64,000 bases of DNA from Collimonas sp. OK307 (GTDB lineage Bacteria > Pseudomonadota > Gammaproteobacteria > Burkholderiales > Burkholderiaceae_D), in assembly GCF_900113705.1 (NCBI RefSeq), contig NZ_FOQI01000003.1, forward strand, positions 186,001-250,000, read 5' to 3'. Of this stretch, positions 52,927 to 62,145 are shown piece after piece. The position numbers and the translations under genes are program-made. Positions within the stretch are counted from its first letter, which is position 1. Each line of letters starts with the position of its first letter. The notes beneath the pieces were generated by a model. The model was not told the origin of the DNA, ran no database searches, and saw nothing but the letters and a program-made list of their open reading frames with translations.

Positions 52927-53865
52927 ATGAGCTTAAACATCACTCCCGACAATCCGGCCGAGGCCGTCAAATCCTACTTGCTCGACCTGCAAGCACGCAT
53001 CGTTGCCGCGCTGGAACAGATTGACGGCAAACCTTTCGGCAGCGATCAATGGCAGCGCGCAGAAGGGGGTGGCGGTATTTCGCGCATCATCGAAGAAGGC
53101 AACGTACTGGAACGCGGCGGTGTCGGTTTTTCGCACGTGACGGGCAAAAGCCTGCCGCCGTCGGCAGCCGCCAACCGTCCTGAACTCGCAGGCCGGCACT
53201 GGGAAGCCATGGGCGTGTCGCTGGTCATGCATCCGCGCAACCCGTTTGCACCTACCGTGCATATGAACGTGCGCTTCTTTATCGCCAGCGCAGAAGGCCA
53301 GGAGCCGGTATGGTGGTTTGGCGGCGGCATCGATCTGACGCCGTATTACGGCTTTACGGAAGACGTCGAGCATTTTCACCGCAGCTGCCGCGACGCCCTG
53401 ACACCCTTTGACGATGCCAGCGGCCAGAATGCAGCGCTCTACCCACGCTTCAAAAAATGGTGCGACGACTACTTCTATCTGAAGCACCGTAAGGAACCGC
53501 GCGGCGTCGGCGGCATTTTCTTCGACGATTTCAACCAGTTGGGGTTCGAACAGAGCTTTGCCATGATGCAGAGCGTCGGCAATGCTTTCATCCCTGCATA
53601 TGCCCCGATCCTGGCCCGCCGCAAGGATATTCCCTTCGGTGAAACCGAGCGCGATTTCCAGGCATATCGTCGTGGCCGCTATGTTGAATTCAATTTAGTG
53701 TATGATCGCGGCACTTTGTTCGGTCTGCAATCCGGGGGACGTACCGAGTCCATCCTGATGTCGATGCCACCCGTGGTCAAGTGGCGTTACGACTGGCAAC
53801 CGGCGGCTGGAAGCCCGGAAGCCAAGCTATATACCGATTTTCTGATCCATCGCGAGTGGGTTTGA
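52927..53865 (+). CDS. hemF: Oxygen-dependent coproporphyrinogen III oxidase
   Basis: Heme-pathway enzyme of 312 residues that oxidatively decarboxylates coproporphyrinogen [55 protein letters not shown] and [32 protein letters not shown] are the family blocks. The stop shares one base with the nadD start (TGATG). Its start follows the inverted-repeat element. Confidence 0.97.
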   Translation: MSLNITPDNPAEAVKSYLLDLQARIVAALEQIDGKPFGSDQWQRAEGGGGISRIIEEGNVLERGGVGFSHVTGKSLPPSAAANRPELAGRHWEAMGVSLVMHPRNPFAPTVHMNVRFFIASAEGQEPVWWFGGGIDLTPYYGFTEDVEHFHRSCRDALTPFDDASGQNAALYPRFKKWCDDYFYLKHRKEPRGVGGIFFDDFNQLGFEQSFAMMQSVGNAFIPAYAPILARRKDIPFGETERDFQAYRRGRYVEFNLVYDRGTLFGLQSGGRTESILMSMPPVVKWRYDWQPAAGSPEAKLYTDFLIHREWV

Positions 53866-54566
53866 TGGGCAGTTCTCCTATGACATCCAATCAAACCTCC
53901 GGGTCTGGGCCTAGGCCCAGACCATGCATCGCAGTCCTCGGCGGTAGTTTCGATCCGGTCCATAATGGTCATGTGGCGCTGGCGAAATACTTTGTGACCT
54001 TGTTAGCGCCAGACGAGTTGCGGGTGATTCCTACCGGCAACCCCTGGCAAAAGCATGGCCTGGAAGCCACTCCGGAGCAACGGGTGGAGATGGTCAGGCG
54101 TGCATTTAGCCAGCAAAGCGTAGCGGTCGTCATCGACCAGCAGGAAATCCAGCGGCAGACCGCGACGTATACGATCGATACGCTGCAAGCATTGCGGGCC
54201 GAACTTGGGCCGCAGGCGTCTATCGTGTTCCTGATGGGTGCAGACCAGTTGCAGCACTTGAACAGCTGGCAAGGTTGGGATCGCTTGTTTGACTATGCCC
54301 ATCTGGGCGTGGCCTCGCGGCCCGGTTTTGCCATGGACGAATCACGGGTTCCAGCCGAGGTTACGCGCGAATTTACACGCCGCGCCGCCACCCCGGAGCA
54401 GATTCGCCAGAGCGCGCATGGCTTGACCTACCTGGCGAAAAATTTAGCTGTAGACATTTCGGCAACAGAAATTCGTTCCGCGCTGCACAATGCAAAAAGA
54501 CCCGATACGCTGGTCCCGGCGGCAGTACTGGACTATATTGAACAACACCATCTCTATAAGAATTAA
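53865..54566 (+). CDS. nadD: Nicotinate-nucleotide adenylyltransferase
   Basis: NAD biosynthesis enzyme of 233 residues. The nucleotidyltransferase motif is VLGGSFDPVHNGHVALA at about 25, and the ATP-binding ISATEIRSAL motif lies near 204. FLMGADQLQHLNSW is characteristic. ATG 53865 overlaps the hemF stop by one base; the first 20 residues (SNQTSGSGPRPRP) are non-conserved, and ATG 53880 is an alternative start. Confidence 0.94.
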   Translation: MGSSPMTSNQTSGSGPRPRPCIAVLGGSFDPVHNGHVALAKYFVTLLAPDELRVIPTGNPWQKHGLEATPEQRVEMVRRAFSQQSVAVVIDQQEIQRQTATYTIDTLQALRAELGPQASIVFLMGADQLQHLNSWQGWDRLFDYAHLGVASRPGFAMDESRVPAEVTREFTRRAATPEQIRQSAHGLTYLAKNLAVDISATEIRSALHNAKRPDTLVPAAVLDYIEQHHLYKN

Positions 54567-55196
54567 ATGGATATCAAAAAACTACAAAGTCTCGTCATCG
54601 ATGCACTCGAAGACGTCAAAGCCCAAGACATTCGCGTCTACGACACGGTCCACCTGACCGGTTTGTTCGACCGTATCGCGATTGCTTCCGGTACCTCCAA
54701 TCGCCAAACCAAAGCGCTGGCCTCCTCGGTACGCGATAAGGTCAAGGAAAACGGCGGCACGATTCTCAGCGTCGAAGGTGAAGACACCGGCGAATGGGTA
54801 CTGGTCGACATGGGTGACATGGTGGTCCACATCATGCAACCGGCGATCCGCGCTTATTACCGCCTGGAAGAAATCTGGGGCGACAAGGAAGTCAAGTTCG
54901 GCGCCGCCAAACGGCTTTCCACCCAGACTGCAGCTGAAGAAGCAGCGCCGAAGAAGGTTTCGCGCCACCTGACTACTTCGCAAGCATTGAAGGCAGAAGA
55001 CGAAACACCGAAGAAAGCGCCAGCGCGCAAGAAGCCGGTCAAGACTGACGGCACCAAGAAGGCAGTCGGCAAAACCATCAAGGTAGCGCCATCGAAGAGC
55101 TCGGTGCCACCGAAGAAGGCTGCAGCGCCAAAGAAAGCACCTGCCAAGAAACCCGCTGTCAAGCGCGCTCCGGCAAAAACCAAAGCAGCTGAATAA
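54567..55196 (+). CDS. rsfS: Ribosomal silencing factor RsfS with Lys/Ala/Pro-rich C-terminal extension
   Basis: RsfS binds ribosomal protein L14 and blocks 30S-50S joining in slow growth. The conserved core is residues 1-115 (DVKAQDIRVYDTVHLTGLFD, then EGEDTGEWVLVDMGDMVVHIM and YRLEEIWGD). The remaining 90 or so residues are almost free of hydrophobics, with repeats of KKAPA/PKKA and no aromatic residues. RsfS is normally 105-130 residues, so the tail is an addition. It begins on the base after the nadD stop. Confidence 0.93.
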   Translation: MDIKKLQSLVIDALEDVKAQDIRVYDTVHLTGLFDRIAIASGTSNRQTKALASSVRDKVKENGGTILSVEGEDTGEWVLVDMGDMVVHIMQPAIRAYYRLEEIWGDKEVKFGAAKRLSTQTAAEEAAPKKVSRHLTTSQALKAEDETPKKAPARKKPVKTDGTKKAVGKTIKVAPSKSSVPPKKAAAPKKAPAKKPAVKRAPAKTKAAE

Positions 55197-55218
55197 GCTG
55201 CTGCATCCATAGTTCCTC

Positions 55219-55689
55219 ATGCAGCTCATCATCGCTGCGGTCGGCCACAAGATGCCGGCATGGATAGAAAACGGCTTCGGCGAGTATGCGAAACGCATGC
55301 CGCCGGATTGCCGCATCGTCCTCAAGGAAATCAAGCCGGTCGAACGCTCCGGCAGCAAGACCGCGGAAACAGCCATGGCGCTGGAACGCAGCAGGATCGA
55401 GGCGGTACTGCCGAAAGGCGTGCGTATCATCGCCCTTGATGAGCGCGGTAAAGACCTTACCAGTGTCCAGTTATCGCAACAGCTGACCCAATGGCAGCGC
55501 GACGGGCGTGATGTCGCCTTCATCATTGGCGGCGCCGATGGTCTGGACCCGGAATTCAAGGCCGGAGCCGATAGCTTGCTGCGCATCTCCAGCCTGACTC
55601 TACCGCACGGCATGGTCAGGGTGCTGCTGGCCGAACAGCTGTACCGGGCCTGGTCGATTACCCAGAACCATCCTTATCATCGGGTATGA
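55219..55689 (+). CDS. rlmH: 23S rRNA pseudouridine-1915 N3-methyltransferase
   Basis: SPOUT methyltransferase of 156 residues acting on helix 69 of 23S rRNA in the assembled ribosome. [19 protein letters not shown] opens it, [19 protein letters not shown] follows, and the knot is [13 protein letters not shown] and [22 protein letters not shown]-like sequence at the C-terminus, ending NHPYHRV. It is next to rsfS as in most proteobacteria. Confidence 0.96.
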   Translation: MQLIIAAVGHKMPAWIENGFGEYAKRMPPDCRIVLKEIKPVERSGSKTAETAMALERSRIEAVLPKGVRIIALDERGKDLTSVQLSQQLTQWQRDGRDVAFIIGGADGLDPEFKAGADSLLRISSLTLPHGMVRVLLAEQLYRAWSITQNHPYHRV

Positions 55690-55791
55690 ACCCTTTGCCC
55701 CCTTGGGTGCGCCAATAAGCCACCCAATACCTATGTAACTCTGTAATAATCGCTGGAATTATCAGACGACGCGTCGCCGCAACCTCCAGCA

Positions 55792-56412
55792 ATGAAAAAT
55801 CCTTTCCAGAAAATCTACCTTGCCTCGAAAAGCCCGCGCCGGCGGGAGTTGCTGCGGCAGATCGACGTCGCGTTTGAATTGCTGCTGCTGCGTGACCAGA
55901 CGCCACGCGGCCCCGATGTCAGCGAAGAAGTCTTGCCGGACGAATCGCCGCAGGACTATGTCGCCAGGGTGACCATCGAAAAAGCCCAGGCTGCACGCCA
56001 GATGATGATCTGGCGCAGTTTGCCGGTGCGCCCTATCCTGGCTGCCGATACCACGGTGACGATCGACGGCCGGATTCTCGGTAAACCTTCCGGCAAGGCC
56101 GAGGCGATCGCCATGTTGCGACTATTGTCGGGCCGCACCCATCAGGTCCTCACCAGCGTTGCCGTCATCCATCGCGAAGAGTCCTGGCAACTCACGCAAG
56201 TTTCCGATGTCTTATTCCAAGAGCTGCCAGAGGCCACGATCGAAGCCTACTGCAATACCAGCGAGCCTTACGATAAGGCCGGTGCTTATGGCATCCAGGG
56301 ACCGGCAGCGATTTTCATCGAAAGCATACGCGGCAGCCATTCAGGCATCATGGGCTTACCTCTTTTCGAAACCGCACAACTACTACAACAGGCAGGCATC
56401 CGCATTTTATGA
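55792..56412 (+). CDS. maf: Maf-family nucleotide pyrophosphatase
   Basis: Protein of 206 residues that hydrolyses non-canonical or pyrimidine NTPs. IYLASKSPRRRELLRQI is the substrate loop, PILAADTTVTIDGRILGKP contains the catalytic Asp, LSGRTHQVLTSVAV follows, and EPYDKAGAYGIQG is the second signature. The stop overlaps the rng start by four bases. Confidence 0.95.
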   Translation: MKNPFQKIYLASKSPRRRELLRQIDVAFELLLLRDQTPRGPDVSEEVLPDESPQDYVARVTIEKAQAARQMMIWRSLPVRPILAADTTVTIDGRILGKPSGKAEAIAMLRLLSGRTHQVLTSVAVIHREESWQLTQVSDVLFQELPEATIEAYCNTSEPYDKAGAYGIQGPAAIFIESIRGSHSGIMGLPLFETAQLLQQAGIRIL

Positions 56413-57872
56413 GCGAAGACATCCTCGTCAACATCACCCCCCAGGAAACGCGCGTTGCGCTGATATTCCAGGGAGCGGTGCAGGAATTGCATATCGAACG
56501 CACTTTGTCGCGCGGCCTGGCCGGCAATATCTATCTGGGCAAAGTGGTTCGCGTGCTACCCGGCATGCAGTCGGCCTTTATCGATATCGGACTTGAGCGC
56601 GCAGCCTTTCTGCACGTCGCCGACATCTGGGAAACCCGTGCGCACGATGGCCAGGCGGCACAACAGACGCCGATTGAAAAACTGCTGTTCGACGGCCAGT
56701 CGCTGACGGTGCAAGTGGTGAAAGACCCTATCGGCACCAAAGGCGCCAGGCTGTCGACCCAGATTTCCATCGCCGGCCGGATGCTGGTGTATCTGCCGCA
56801 AGACCGGCATATAGGTATTTCGCAGCGAATTGAAAATGAAGCCGAACGCGAACTGCTGAAGAACAAAGTCCAAAAGCTGCTGCCGCCTGAGGAAAAAGGC
56901 GGGTTCATCATCCGCACCATGGCCGAAGACGCCTCGGACGCCGATCTGCAGATGGATATCGAATATTTGCGCAAGACCTGGTCGTCCATCACACTGCTGG
57001 CAAAAACCAAACCGGCGCCGACCTTGCTGCATCAGGATTTGAGTCTGGCGCAGCGCGTGCTGCGTGATTTTGTCAACGACGAGACCACCACCATCCAGGT
57101 CGACTCGCGTGAAAATTTCCAGAAGTTGCAAGAATTCGCCGCCAGCTACACGCCGTCTGTCACGGCGCGGCTGATGCATTACACCGGTGAGCGTCCTTTG
57201 TTCGACCTGTACGGCGTAGAGGAAGAAATCCAGGAAGCACTGAGTCGCCGCGTGCCGCTCAAGTCCGGCGGCTACCTGATCGTCGACCAGACTGAAGCGA
57301 TGACTACCATCGACGTCAACACCGGCAGTTTCGTCAACGGCCGCAATTTCGACGACACCATTTTCAAAACCAATCTGGAAGCGGCGCACGCTATTGCGCG
57401 CCAGCTCAGGTTACGTAACCTGGGCGGCATCATCATTCTCGATTTCATCGACATGGAGAATAGCGAGCACAAGCTCGCTGTGCTGGCTGAGTTGCACAAA
57501 GCGCTGCTGCGCGACCGCACCAAGAAATCGGTATCGGAATTTTCCGCGCTGGGCCTGGTGGAAATGACCCGCAAACGCACGCGCGAATCGCTGGCGCATA
57601 TCTTGTGCGAACCCTGCCCCGCCTGCAACGGCAAGGGCCAGGTCAAGACTGCGCGCACCATTTGCTACGAAATCCTGCGCGAAGTACTGCGCGAAGCCAA
57701 ACAGTTCAACCCGCGCGAATTCCGCATCCTGGCATCGCAGGTGGTGGTCGACATGTTCCTCGAAGAAGAATCGCAGCATCTGGCCATGCTGGGCGATTTC
57801 ATTCATAAACCGATTTCTCTGCAAGTGGAAACGGTTTATCCGCAGGAGCAATACGACATCATCCTTATGTAA
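56409..57872 (+). CDS. rng: Ribonuclease G
   Basis: Endoribonuclease of 487 residues that trims the 5' end of 16S rRNA and other RNAs. The S1 domain holds GNIYLGKVVRVLPGMQSAFIDIG. The DNase I-like core has TIDVNTGSFVNGRNFDDTIFKTNLEAA and IIILDFIDME with the metal Asp residues. CEPCPACNGKG is the zinc link (CPxC). No long RNase E-type scaffold follows, so RNase G is preferred. Confidence 0.95.
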   Translation: MSEDILVNITPQETRVALIFQGAVQELHIERTLSRGLAGNIYLGKVVRVLPGMQSAFIDIGLERAAFLHVADIWETRAHDGQAAQQTPIEKLLFDGQSLTVQVVKDPIGTKGARLSTQISIAGRMLVYLPQDRHIGISQRIENEAERELLKNKVQKLLPPEEKGGFIIRTMAEDASDADLQMDIEYLRKTWSSITLLAKTKPAPTLLHQDLSLAQRVLRDFVNDETTTIQVDSRENFQKLQEFAASYTPSVTARLMHYTGERPLFDLYGVEEEIQEALSRRVPLKSGGYLIVDQTEAMTTIDVNTGSFVNGRNFDDTIFKTNLEAAHAIARQLRLRNLGGIIILDFIDMENSEHKLAVLAELHKALLRDRTKKSVSEFSALGLVEMTRKRTRESLAHILCEPCPACNGKGQVKTARTICYEILREVLREAKQFNPREFRILASQVVVDMFLEEESQHLAMLGDFIHKPISLQVETVYPQEQYDIILM

Positions 57873-57879
57873 GGTTTAC

Positions 57880-58872
57880 ATGAATAGTTCTTTACCGACT
57901 TCTGCTGCCGCTTCTGATGCTCTTAACGCGTCCGGCGAAGCTGACAATTCTTTCCACATCGCCTTCTGTGTCGACGACCACTATTGCCGCAGCATGGGAG
58001 CGACGATCGCCTCCATCATCGCCAACAGTCCAGGTGTGACTTTCACTTTCCATGTGTTCGCCTTTTCACTTTCAGAAGATAACCGCAGGCGCTTCAAGGA
58101 GCTGGAACAGATGTACCAGCTCAAGACGCACGTGCACATCATCGATCCGGTTGTATTCCAGCCATTCGCGCACATCTCACAGTTCTCTTACTATTCGCCG
58201 ACCATCTTCACGCGTTTGCTGATCCCCTCCACTTTACGTGACATTTGCGACAAGGTCCTCTACCTGGATGCGGATATCCTGTGCGTCGGCAGCATGGCTG
58301 AGTTGCTGCAAATGGATTTCGGCGATAGCGCGGCGATTGTCGTGCCGGACGCCGATGAAACCACCCGGAGGCGCTGCGCGGCCTTGCAATTGTCATCGCA
58401 AAAGTATTTCAATTCCGGTGTGATGTACATGCACGTGGATAACTGGATGGCCCAGGAAATCACTGAAAAGACCATTCTTGCCATCCTCGAAAACGGCAAG
58501 GACTACAGGTTCCCGGACCAGGACGCGCTCAACGTGGTGTTGGAAGGGAAAATCAAGTACATCGACCGGAAATGGAATTTCCTCTATGACCTGATCCATG
58601 ACCTGGAAAAAGACAAGCGCCAGATGCGCGATATCGGCAAGGTGGTCTTCATTCACTTCGCCGGCGCGGTAAAGCCCTGGAACGACTGGTGTTTGCATGC
58701 GTCCAGGGACTTGTTCGTCAAATACCAGGCGCTTTCGCCCTGGGCTGACCTGCCGCTCGATCCGGTGCCAAGAAATTATAAAGAGATGAGGATGTACTCC
58801 CGTTTTCTGATGAAGCGAGGCCAGGTGCTTGATAGTTTCAGATGGTATATGAAATATCTGGCAGCCCGATAA
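57880..58872 (+). CDS. Family 8 glycosyltransferase (LPS galactosyltransferase-like), copy 1
   Basis: Protein of 330 residues. The GT-A fold begins IAFCVDDHYCRSMGATIASI, and the metal/sugar-nucleotide DxD is YLDADIL with Asp130 and Asp132. YFNSGVMYMHVDNW, FPDQDALNVVL and FIHFAGAVKPWNDW are typical of the WaaJ/RfaJ group. It follows rng after seven bases. It resembles the protein encoded at 59995-60954 in order of motifs and in the shared ending NYKEMRM. Confidence 0.88.
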   Translation: MNSSLPTSAAASDALNASGEADNSFHIAFCVDDHYCRSMGATIASIIANSPGVTFTFHVFAFSLSEDNRRRFKELEQMYQLKTHVHIIDPVVFQPFAHISQFSYYSPTIFTRLLIPSTLRDICDKVLYLDADILCVGSMAELLQMDFGDSAAIVVPDADETTRRRCAALQLSSQKYFNSGVMYMHVDNWMAQEITEKTILAILENGKDYRFPDQDALNVVLEGKIKYIDRKWNFLYDLIHDLEKDKRQMRDIGKVVFIHFAGAVKPWNDWCLHASRDLFVKYQALSPWADLPLDPVPRNYKEMRMYSRFLMKRGQVLDSFRWYMKYLAAR

Positions 58873-58922
58873 GCACATCGTTTCTGAAAATTTTCCTTAC
58901 CTTTTTGCAAATCGATTTGAAC

Positions 58923-59969
58923 ATGGCAATCTCGCATATTCTGATATGTCGCACCGATAATATCGGCGACGTCATACTCACGCTGCCTCTGACCGCTTAT
59001 ATCAAGCAGCGCTTTCCGGGCGTAAAAATCAGTTTTCTTTGCCGGGCGTATGCGGCGTCGGTAGTTCGTTATTGCTCCACGGTAGATGCAGTGATAGAGA
59101 TGGAAAGCCTGGTCGATCCGGCGGCTTATTTCGCCGAATCGGATATCGATGTCATCCTGTTTGCCCAGCTCGACAAGCGCCTGGCGGCGGCGGCGCACAA
59201 AGCCAGGATACCGGTGCGCATCGGCAATGCCTACCGGACCTGGTTCAACTGGTGGCATTGCAACCGCCCGGTACATTTCACCCGGGGTGGTTCCGACAGC
59301 CACGAGGCTCAGCTCAACTTCAAGTATCTGCGCCCGCTTGGCATCGACTATATCCCTGAGCTGGCTGCCATCCCGGCGATGTATCATTTCAAGATTCCTC
59401 ACGATCCGGTGCTTGACCAGATGCTGCGGCCGTATCGCTTCAACCTGATTATCCATCCGAAATCCAACGGTCATGGCCGCGAGTGGCCAAGCGATTATTT
59501 CGTGCAGCTGGCAAAATCCCTGGGCAAGCAAAGGGACCTGCACGTGTGGGTGACCGGCAGCGCTGCGGAAGGCCAGTGGCTGGCTGACAATGCGCCGGAA
59601 CTACTGCAGTTGCCCAATGTTAGTAATGTCTGCGGAAAATTCACGTTAGCCGAACTAGCATGCTTTATCCATGCTGCCGACGGCTTGATTGCCAGCGGCA
59701 CCGGTCCCTTGCATATGTCCGCGGCGTTCGGACAGCGTACGATCGGCTTGTTTCCGGGCGCCCGCTCCATGCACCCCGGCCGATGGGGAGCCCTCGGCAT
59801 CCGGGCAAGATCGTTGTGCCAGCCGATTGTCGACTGCAATGGCTGCAAAATCAAGCATGCGCTTACTTGCGATTGCATGAGGAATATCTCACCGGACCTG
59901 GTGGAAAGAAATGTCCTGGAGTGGGTCGATCAAAAACGAACTGTTGATGACCAGGTCGGCATTAAGTAG
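58923..59969 (+). CDS. Family 9 glycosyltransferase (heptosyltransferase-like)
   Basis: Protein of 348 residues with the ADP-heptose:LPS heptosyltransferase fold. The N half begins ISHILICRTDNIGDVILTLPLTAYIKQRFPG split over residues 3-33. The C half has NLIIHPKSNGHGREWPSDYF and DGLIASGTGPLHMSAAFGQRTIGLFPG, the donor-binding signature. I start at 58923, which lies 50 bases after the previous stop; its ribosome site is weak and an upstream non-ATG start is possible. Role: addition of a core or O-chain sugar. Confidence 0.85.
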   Translation: MAISHILICRTDNIGDVILTLPLTAYIKQRFPGVKISFLCRAYAASVVRYCSTVDAVIEMESLVDPAAYFAESDIDVILFAQLDKRLAAAAHKARIPVRIGNAYRTWFNWWHCNRPVHFTRGGSDSHEAQLNFKYLRPLGIDYIPELAAIPAMYHFKIPHDPVLDQMLRPYRFNLIIHPKSNGHGREWPSDYFVQLAKSLGKQRDLHVWVTGSAAEGQWLADNAPELLQLPNVSNVCGKFTLAELACFIHAADGLIASGTGPLHMSAAFGQRTIGLFPGARSMHPGRWGALGIRARSLCQPIVDCNGCKIKHALTCDCMRNISPDLVERNVLEWVDQKRTVDDQVGIK

Positions 59970-59994
59970 ATAAAGTTGGCCCCAAACGATTCGA

Positions 59995-60954
59995 TCAGGG
60001 GAAAAATTTATGCAGCAGGTATTTGGCGTACCACACCATGCTCCGCCTCCACTCGCCTGTTTTACGCAGGCCTTGCGAAAACATCCGCATTTCCTTGTAG
60101 TTCTTCGGCGGATATAAGGCAACCCCGGCCCAGGGCGACAAGTCCTGATATTTAAAAAACAGGTCGTTCGATGGATTGCAACACCAGTCATGCCAGGGCT
60201 TCAGCCTGCCGACAAAGTGGACGAACACCGCATCTTTGGCGATCTTCTTGTTGCTGGCGGTTTCGCCAAACAAATCGTACATCCAGTTGAATTTCGAATC
60301 GATGATCTTCGCCCTGCCGTCCAGCACGATATTCAAGGCGTCCTGGTCCGGGAATGAAAATTTCTTGCCACTGGCAAGAATAGCCTTTACCGCGTGATGC
60401 CAGACATCGCTCGCCATCCAGTTATCGACATTAATATAGAGCATGCCGGAATTGAAGTACTGCCGGCCCGACAATTGCAAGGTCGCGATCTGGTTCTCGG
60501 CGATCGACCCTACGTCGCCGACGGCCGCCACTACGCAATCACTGATATCGATAGCCAACAGATCGGCGATGCTGCCTTGGCAGACGATATCGGCATCAAG
60601 GTAAAGTACCTTGTCGGCGACGCCATGCAGCGCACCGGCAATCAGGAGTCGTGTAAAAATCGCCGCTGAATATTGGCTGAAGCTCGGGAAATTCGCGAAT
60701 TCGTCAAAAATCGAGGGATCGATTATCCGGACATTGATCACCGTCTGATAATCGGTTTCAATCTGCCGTAGCCTGGCTGCATTTTCATCCGAAATCAACG
60801 GCGTCAACACGTGAAAAACCAGGGTCTGGTCACGGTTGTTTTCCAGGACCGACACGATCGCCACACCCATGCCCAGAAAATAGTTGCAGTCTACGCCAAA
60901 GGCGATATGCAACGGCTGCCGGCCGCTGGTCTTTTCTTCCACCGAAAAATTCAT
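59995..60954 (-). CDS. Family 8 glycosyltransferase, copy 2
   Basis: Protein of 319 residues with HIAFGVDCNYFLGMGVAIVSV, the DxD in KVLYLDADIV (Asp120, Asp122), QYFNSGMLYINVDNW, FPDQDALNIVLDG and FVHFVGRLKPWHDW. Close in layout to the protein encoded at 57880-58872 and presumably a paralog with a different acceptor. It converges with the GT9 gene (25 bases apart) and is followed upstream by the second GT9-like gene three bases away. Confidence 0.88.
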   Translation of the reverse strand: MNFSVEEKTSGRQPLHIAFGVDCNYFLGMGVAIVSVLENNRDQTLVFHVLTPLISDENAARLRQIETDYQTVINVRIIDPSIFDEFANFPSFSQYSAAIFTRLLIAGALHGVADKVLYLDADIVCQGSIADLLAIDISDCVVAAVGDVGSIAENQIATLQLSGRQYFNSGMLYINVDNWMASDVWHHAVKAILASGKKFSFPDQDALNIVLDGRAKIIDSKFNWMYDLFGETASNKKIAKDAVFVHFVGRLKPWHDWCCNPSNDLFFKYQDLSPWAGVALYPPKNYKEMRMFSQGLRKTGEWRRSMVWYAKYLLHKFFP

Positions 60955-60957
60955 CTG

Positions 60958-62145
60958 TCAGCGCCCCAAAACATCAACCACCTGAGCGACGGTGATTGCC
61001 TTCACCCAATCACGACGGTTGGCGGTAGTGATCACCACGCTATGCTCCTGATCTATTGGCGCCCATTCCGGATTTTTCTGGCGCATCAGGGCAACCACCG
61101 GGACCCGCACCGCGTTGGCAAGATGCATGACCGCCGTTTCAACCGACACGATCAAATCGCATTCAAGCAACATCGCCGGCAGCTGGAAAAAGTTCTCTTG
61201 CGCGCTAAACAAGCGCACTTGCTGCGCGGCGTGCTGTGCAAAGAACTTTCTGGCGTTCTCCATTTCTTCCGGCACAACGTTGACAATGAAATGCGCGCCG
61301 CGCCAGGCCTCCAGCTGATTCAGAGCTGTGACCAGTTCAACTACACGTTCCAGCGGCCAGCAGCGCTTGTTATTCTTGGCATAGGGATTGATGAACAGCA
61401 GCTTGCCAGTAGCAGGCGGCTCCTGGTATTTGAATCCCCATTCGCGCAACTGGTCTTGCGCCGCGCGTTGCCATTGCGGTGGGATATGCACAAAAGGGAA
61501 GCGCGAAGCCGGCTCGCTCGCCATGCCGAACAGTTGCTGGAACCAGCCGGCATAGACGTCGCTGATATGCATGCCGGAGCGTACGCCGCGGTCCGGATCG
61601 AGTGCGGCATCCAGTTTGCGATACGCCAGGTGCTTATGCAGAGCAAGCATGCCGGCAGGTTTCTTCATGCCGACGACAAAACCGCGCGGACTGATTTGAC
61701 GTGCCATCGTGGCGTACATCGGTGGCCGCAAGGTCGACAATGACACTACCAGCGGATAATCCTGCTGCTGCGCTTCGGCGATCGATTGCTCATACAAATC
61801 CGGGCTATAGGTCTGCTGGTATACCTTGGCGACAAAAGGGCATTCGGCCAGCCAGTCATACAAGGCATACTTTTTGAGGAACGGCCAGGCTGCAGCCTGC
61901 CTGGTACGGCGTACCTCATCCACCCAAATGTGGATTTTGATATGGGGGAATGCCTGTGCGAAAGCCTGGAAACAGTTTTGTAGATAAGTAAAATCGCCGA
62001 GCGCAAGATGGGCGATGAATAGAATCTTATCTGTTTTCTTTAATACGTCGCCCGGAACAAGTTGTGCTGTCATGAGATTTTCTTGTGATTTTTCTTGAAG
62101 ATGAACATCTGCTATCTCAAGCACATTGCTCAAGATTTCCGCCAT
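60958..62145 (-). CDS. Family 9 glycosyltransferase-like protein
   Basis: Protein of 395 residues. DKILFIAHLALGDFTYLQNCFQAFAQAFP opens the N half and KLLFINPYAKNNKRCWPLERV, CDLIVSVETAVMHLANAVRVPVVALM the C half, matching the heptosyltransferase donor site. The N-terminal 40 residues are extra and could be a leader; an internal ATG at residue 25 is possible. The start shares one base with the msbA stop, so expression is coupled to lipid A export. Confidence 0.82.
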   Translation of the reverse strand: MAEILSNVLEIADVHLQEKSQENLMTAQLVPGDVLKKTDKILFIAHLALGDFTYLQNCFQAFAQAFPHIKIHIWVDEVRRTRQAAAWPFLKKYALYDWLAECPFVAKVYQQTYSPDLYEQSIAEAQQQDYPLVVSLSTLRPPMYATMARQISPRGFVVGMKKPAGMLALHKHLAYRKLDAALDPDRGVRSGMHISDVYAGWFQQLFGMASEPASRFPFVHIPPQWQRAAQDQLREWGFKYQEPPATGKLLFINPYAKNNKRCWPLERVVELVTALNQLEAWRGAHFIVNVVPEEMENARKFFAQHAAQQVRLFSAQENFFQLPAMLLECDLIVSVETAVMHLANAVRVPVVALMRQKNPEWAPIDQEHSVVITTANRRDWVKAITVAQVVDVLGR

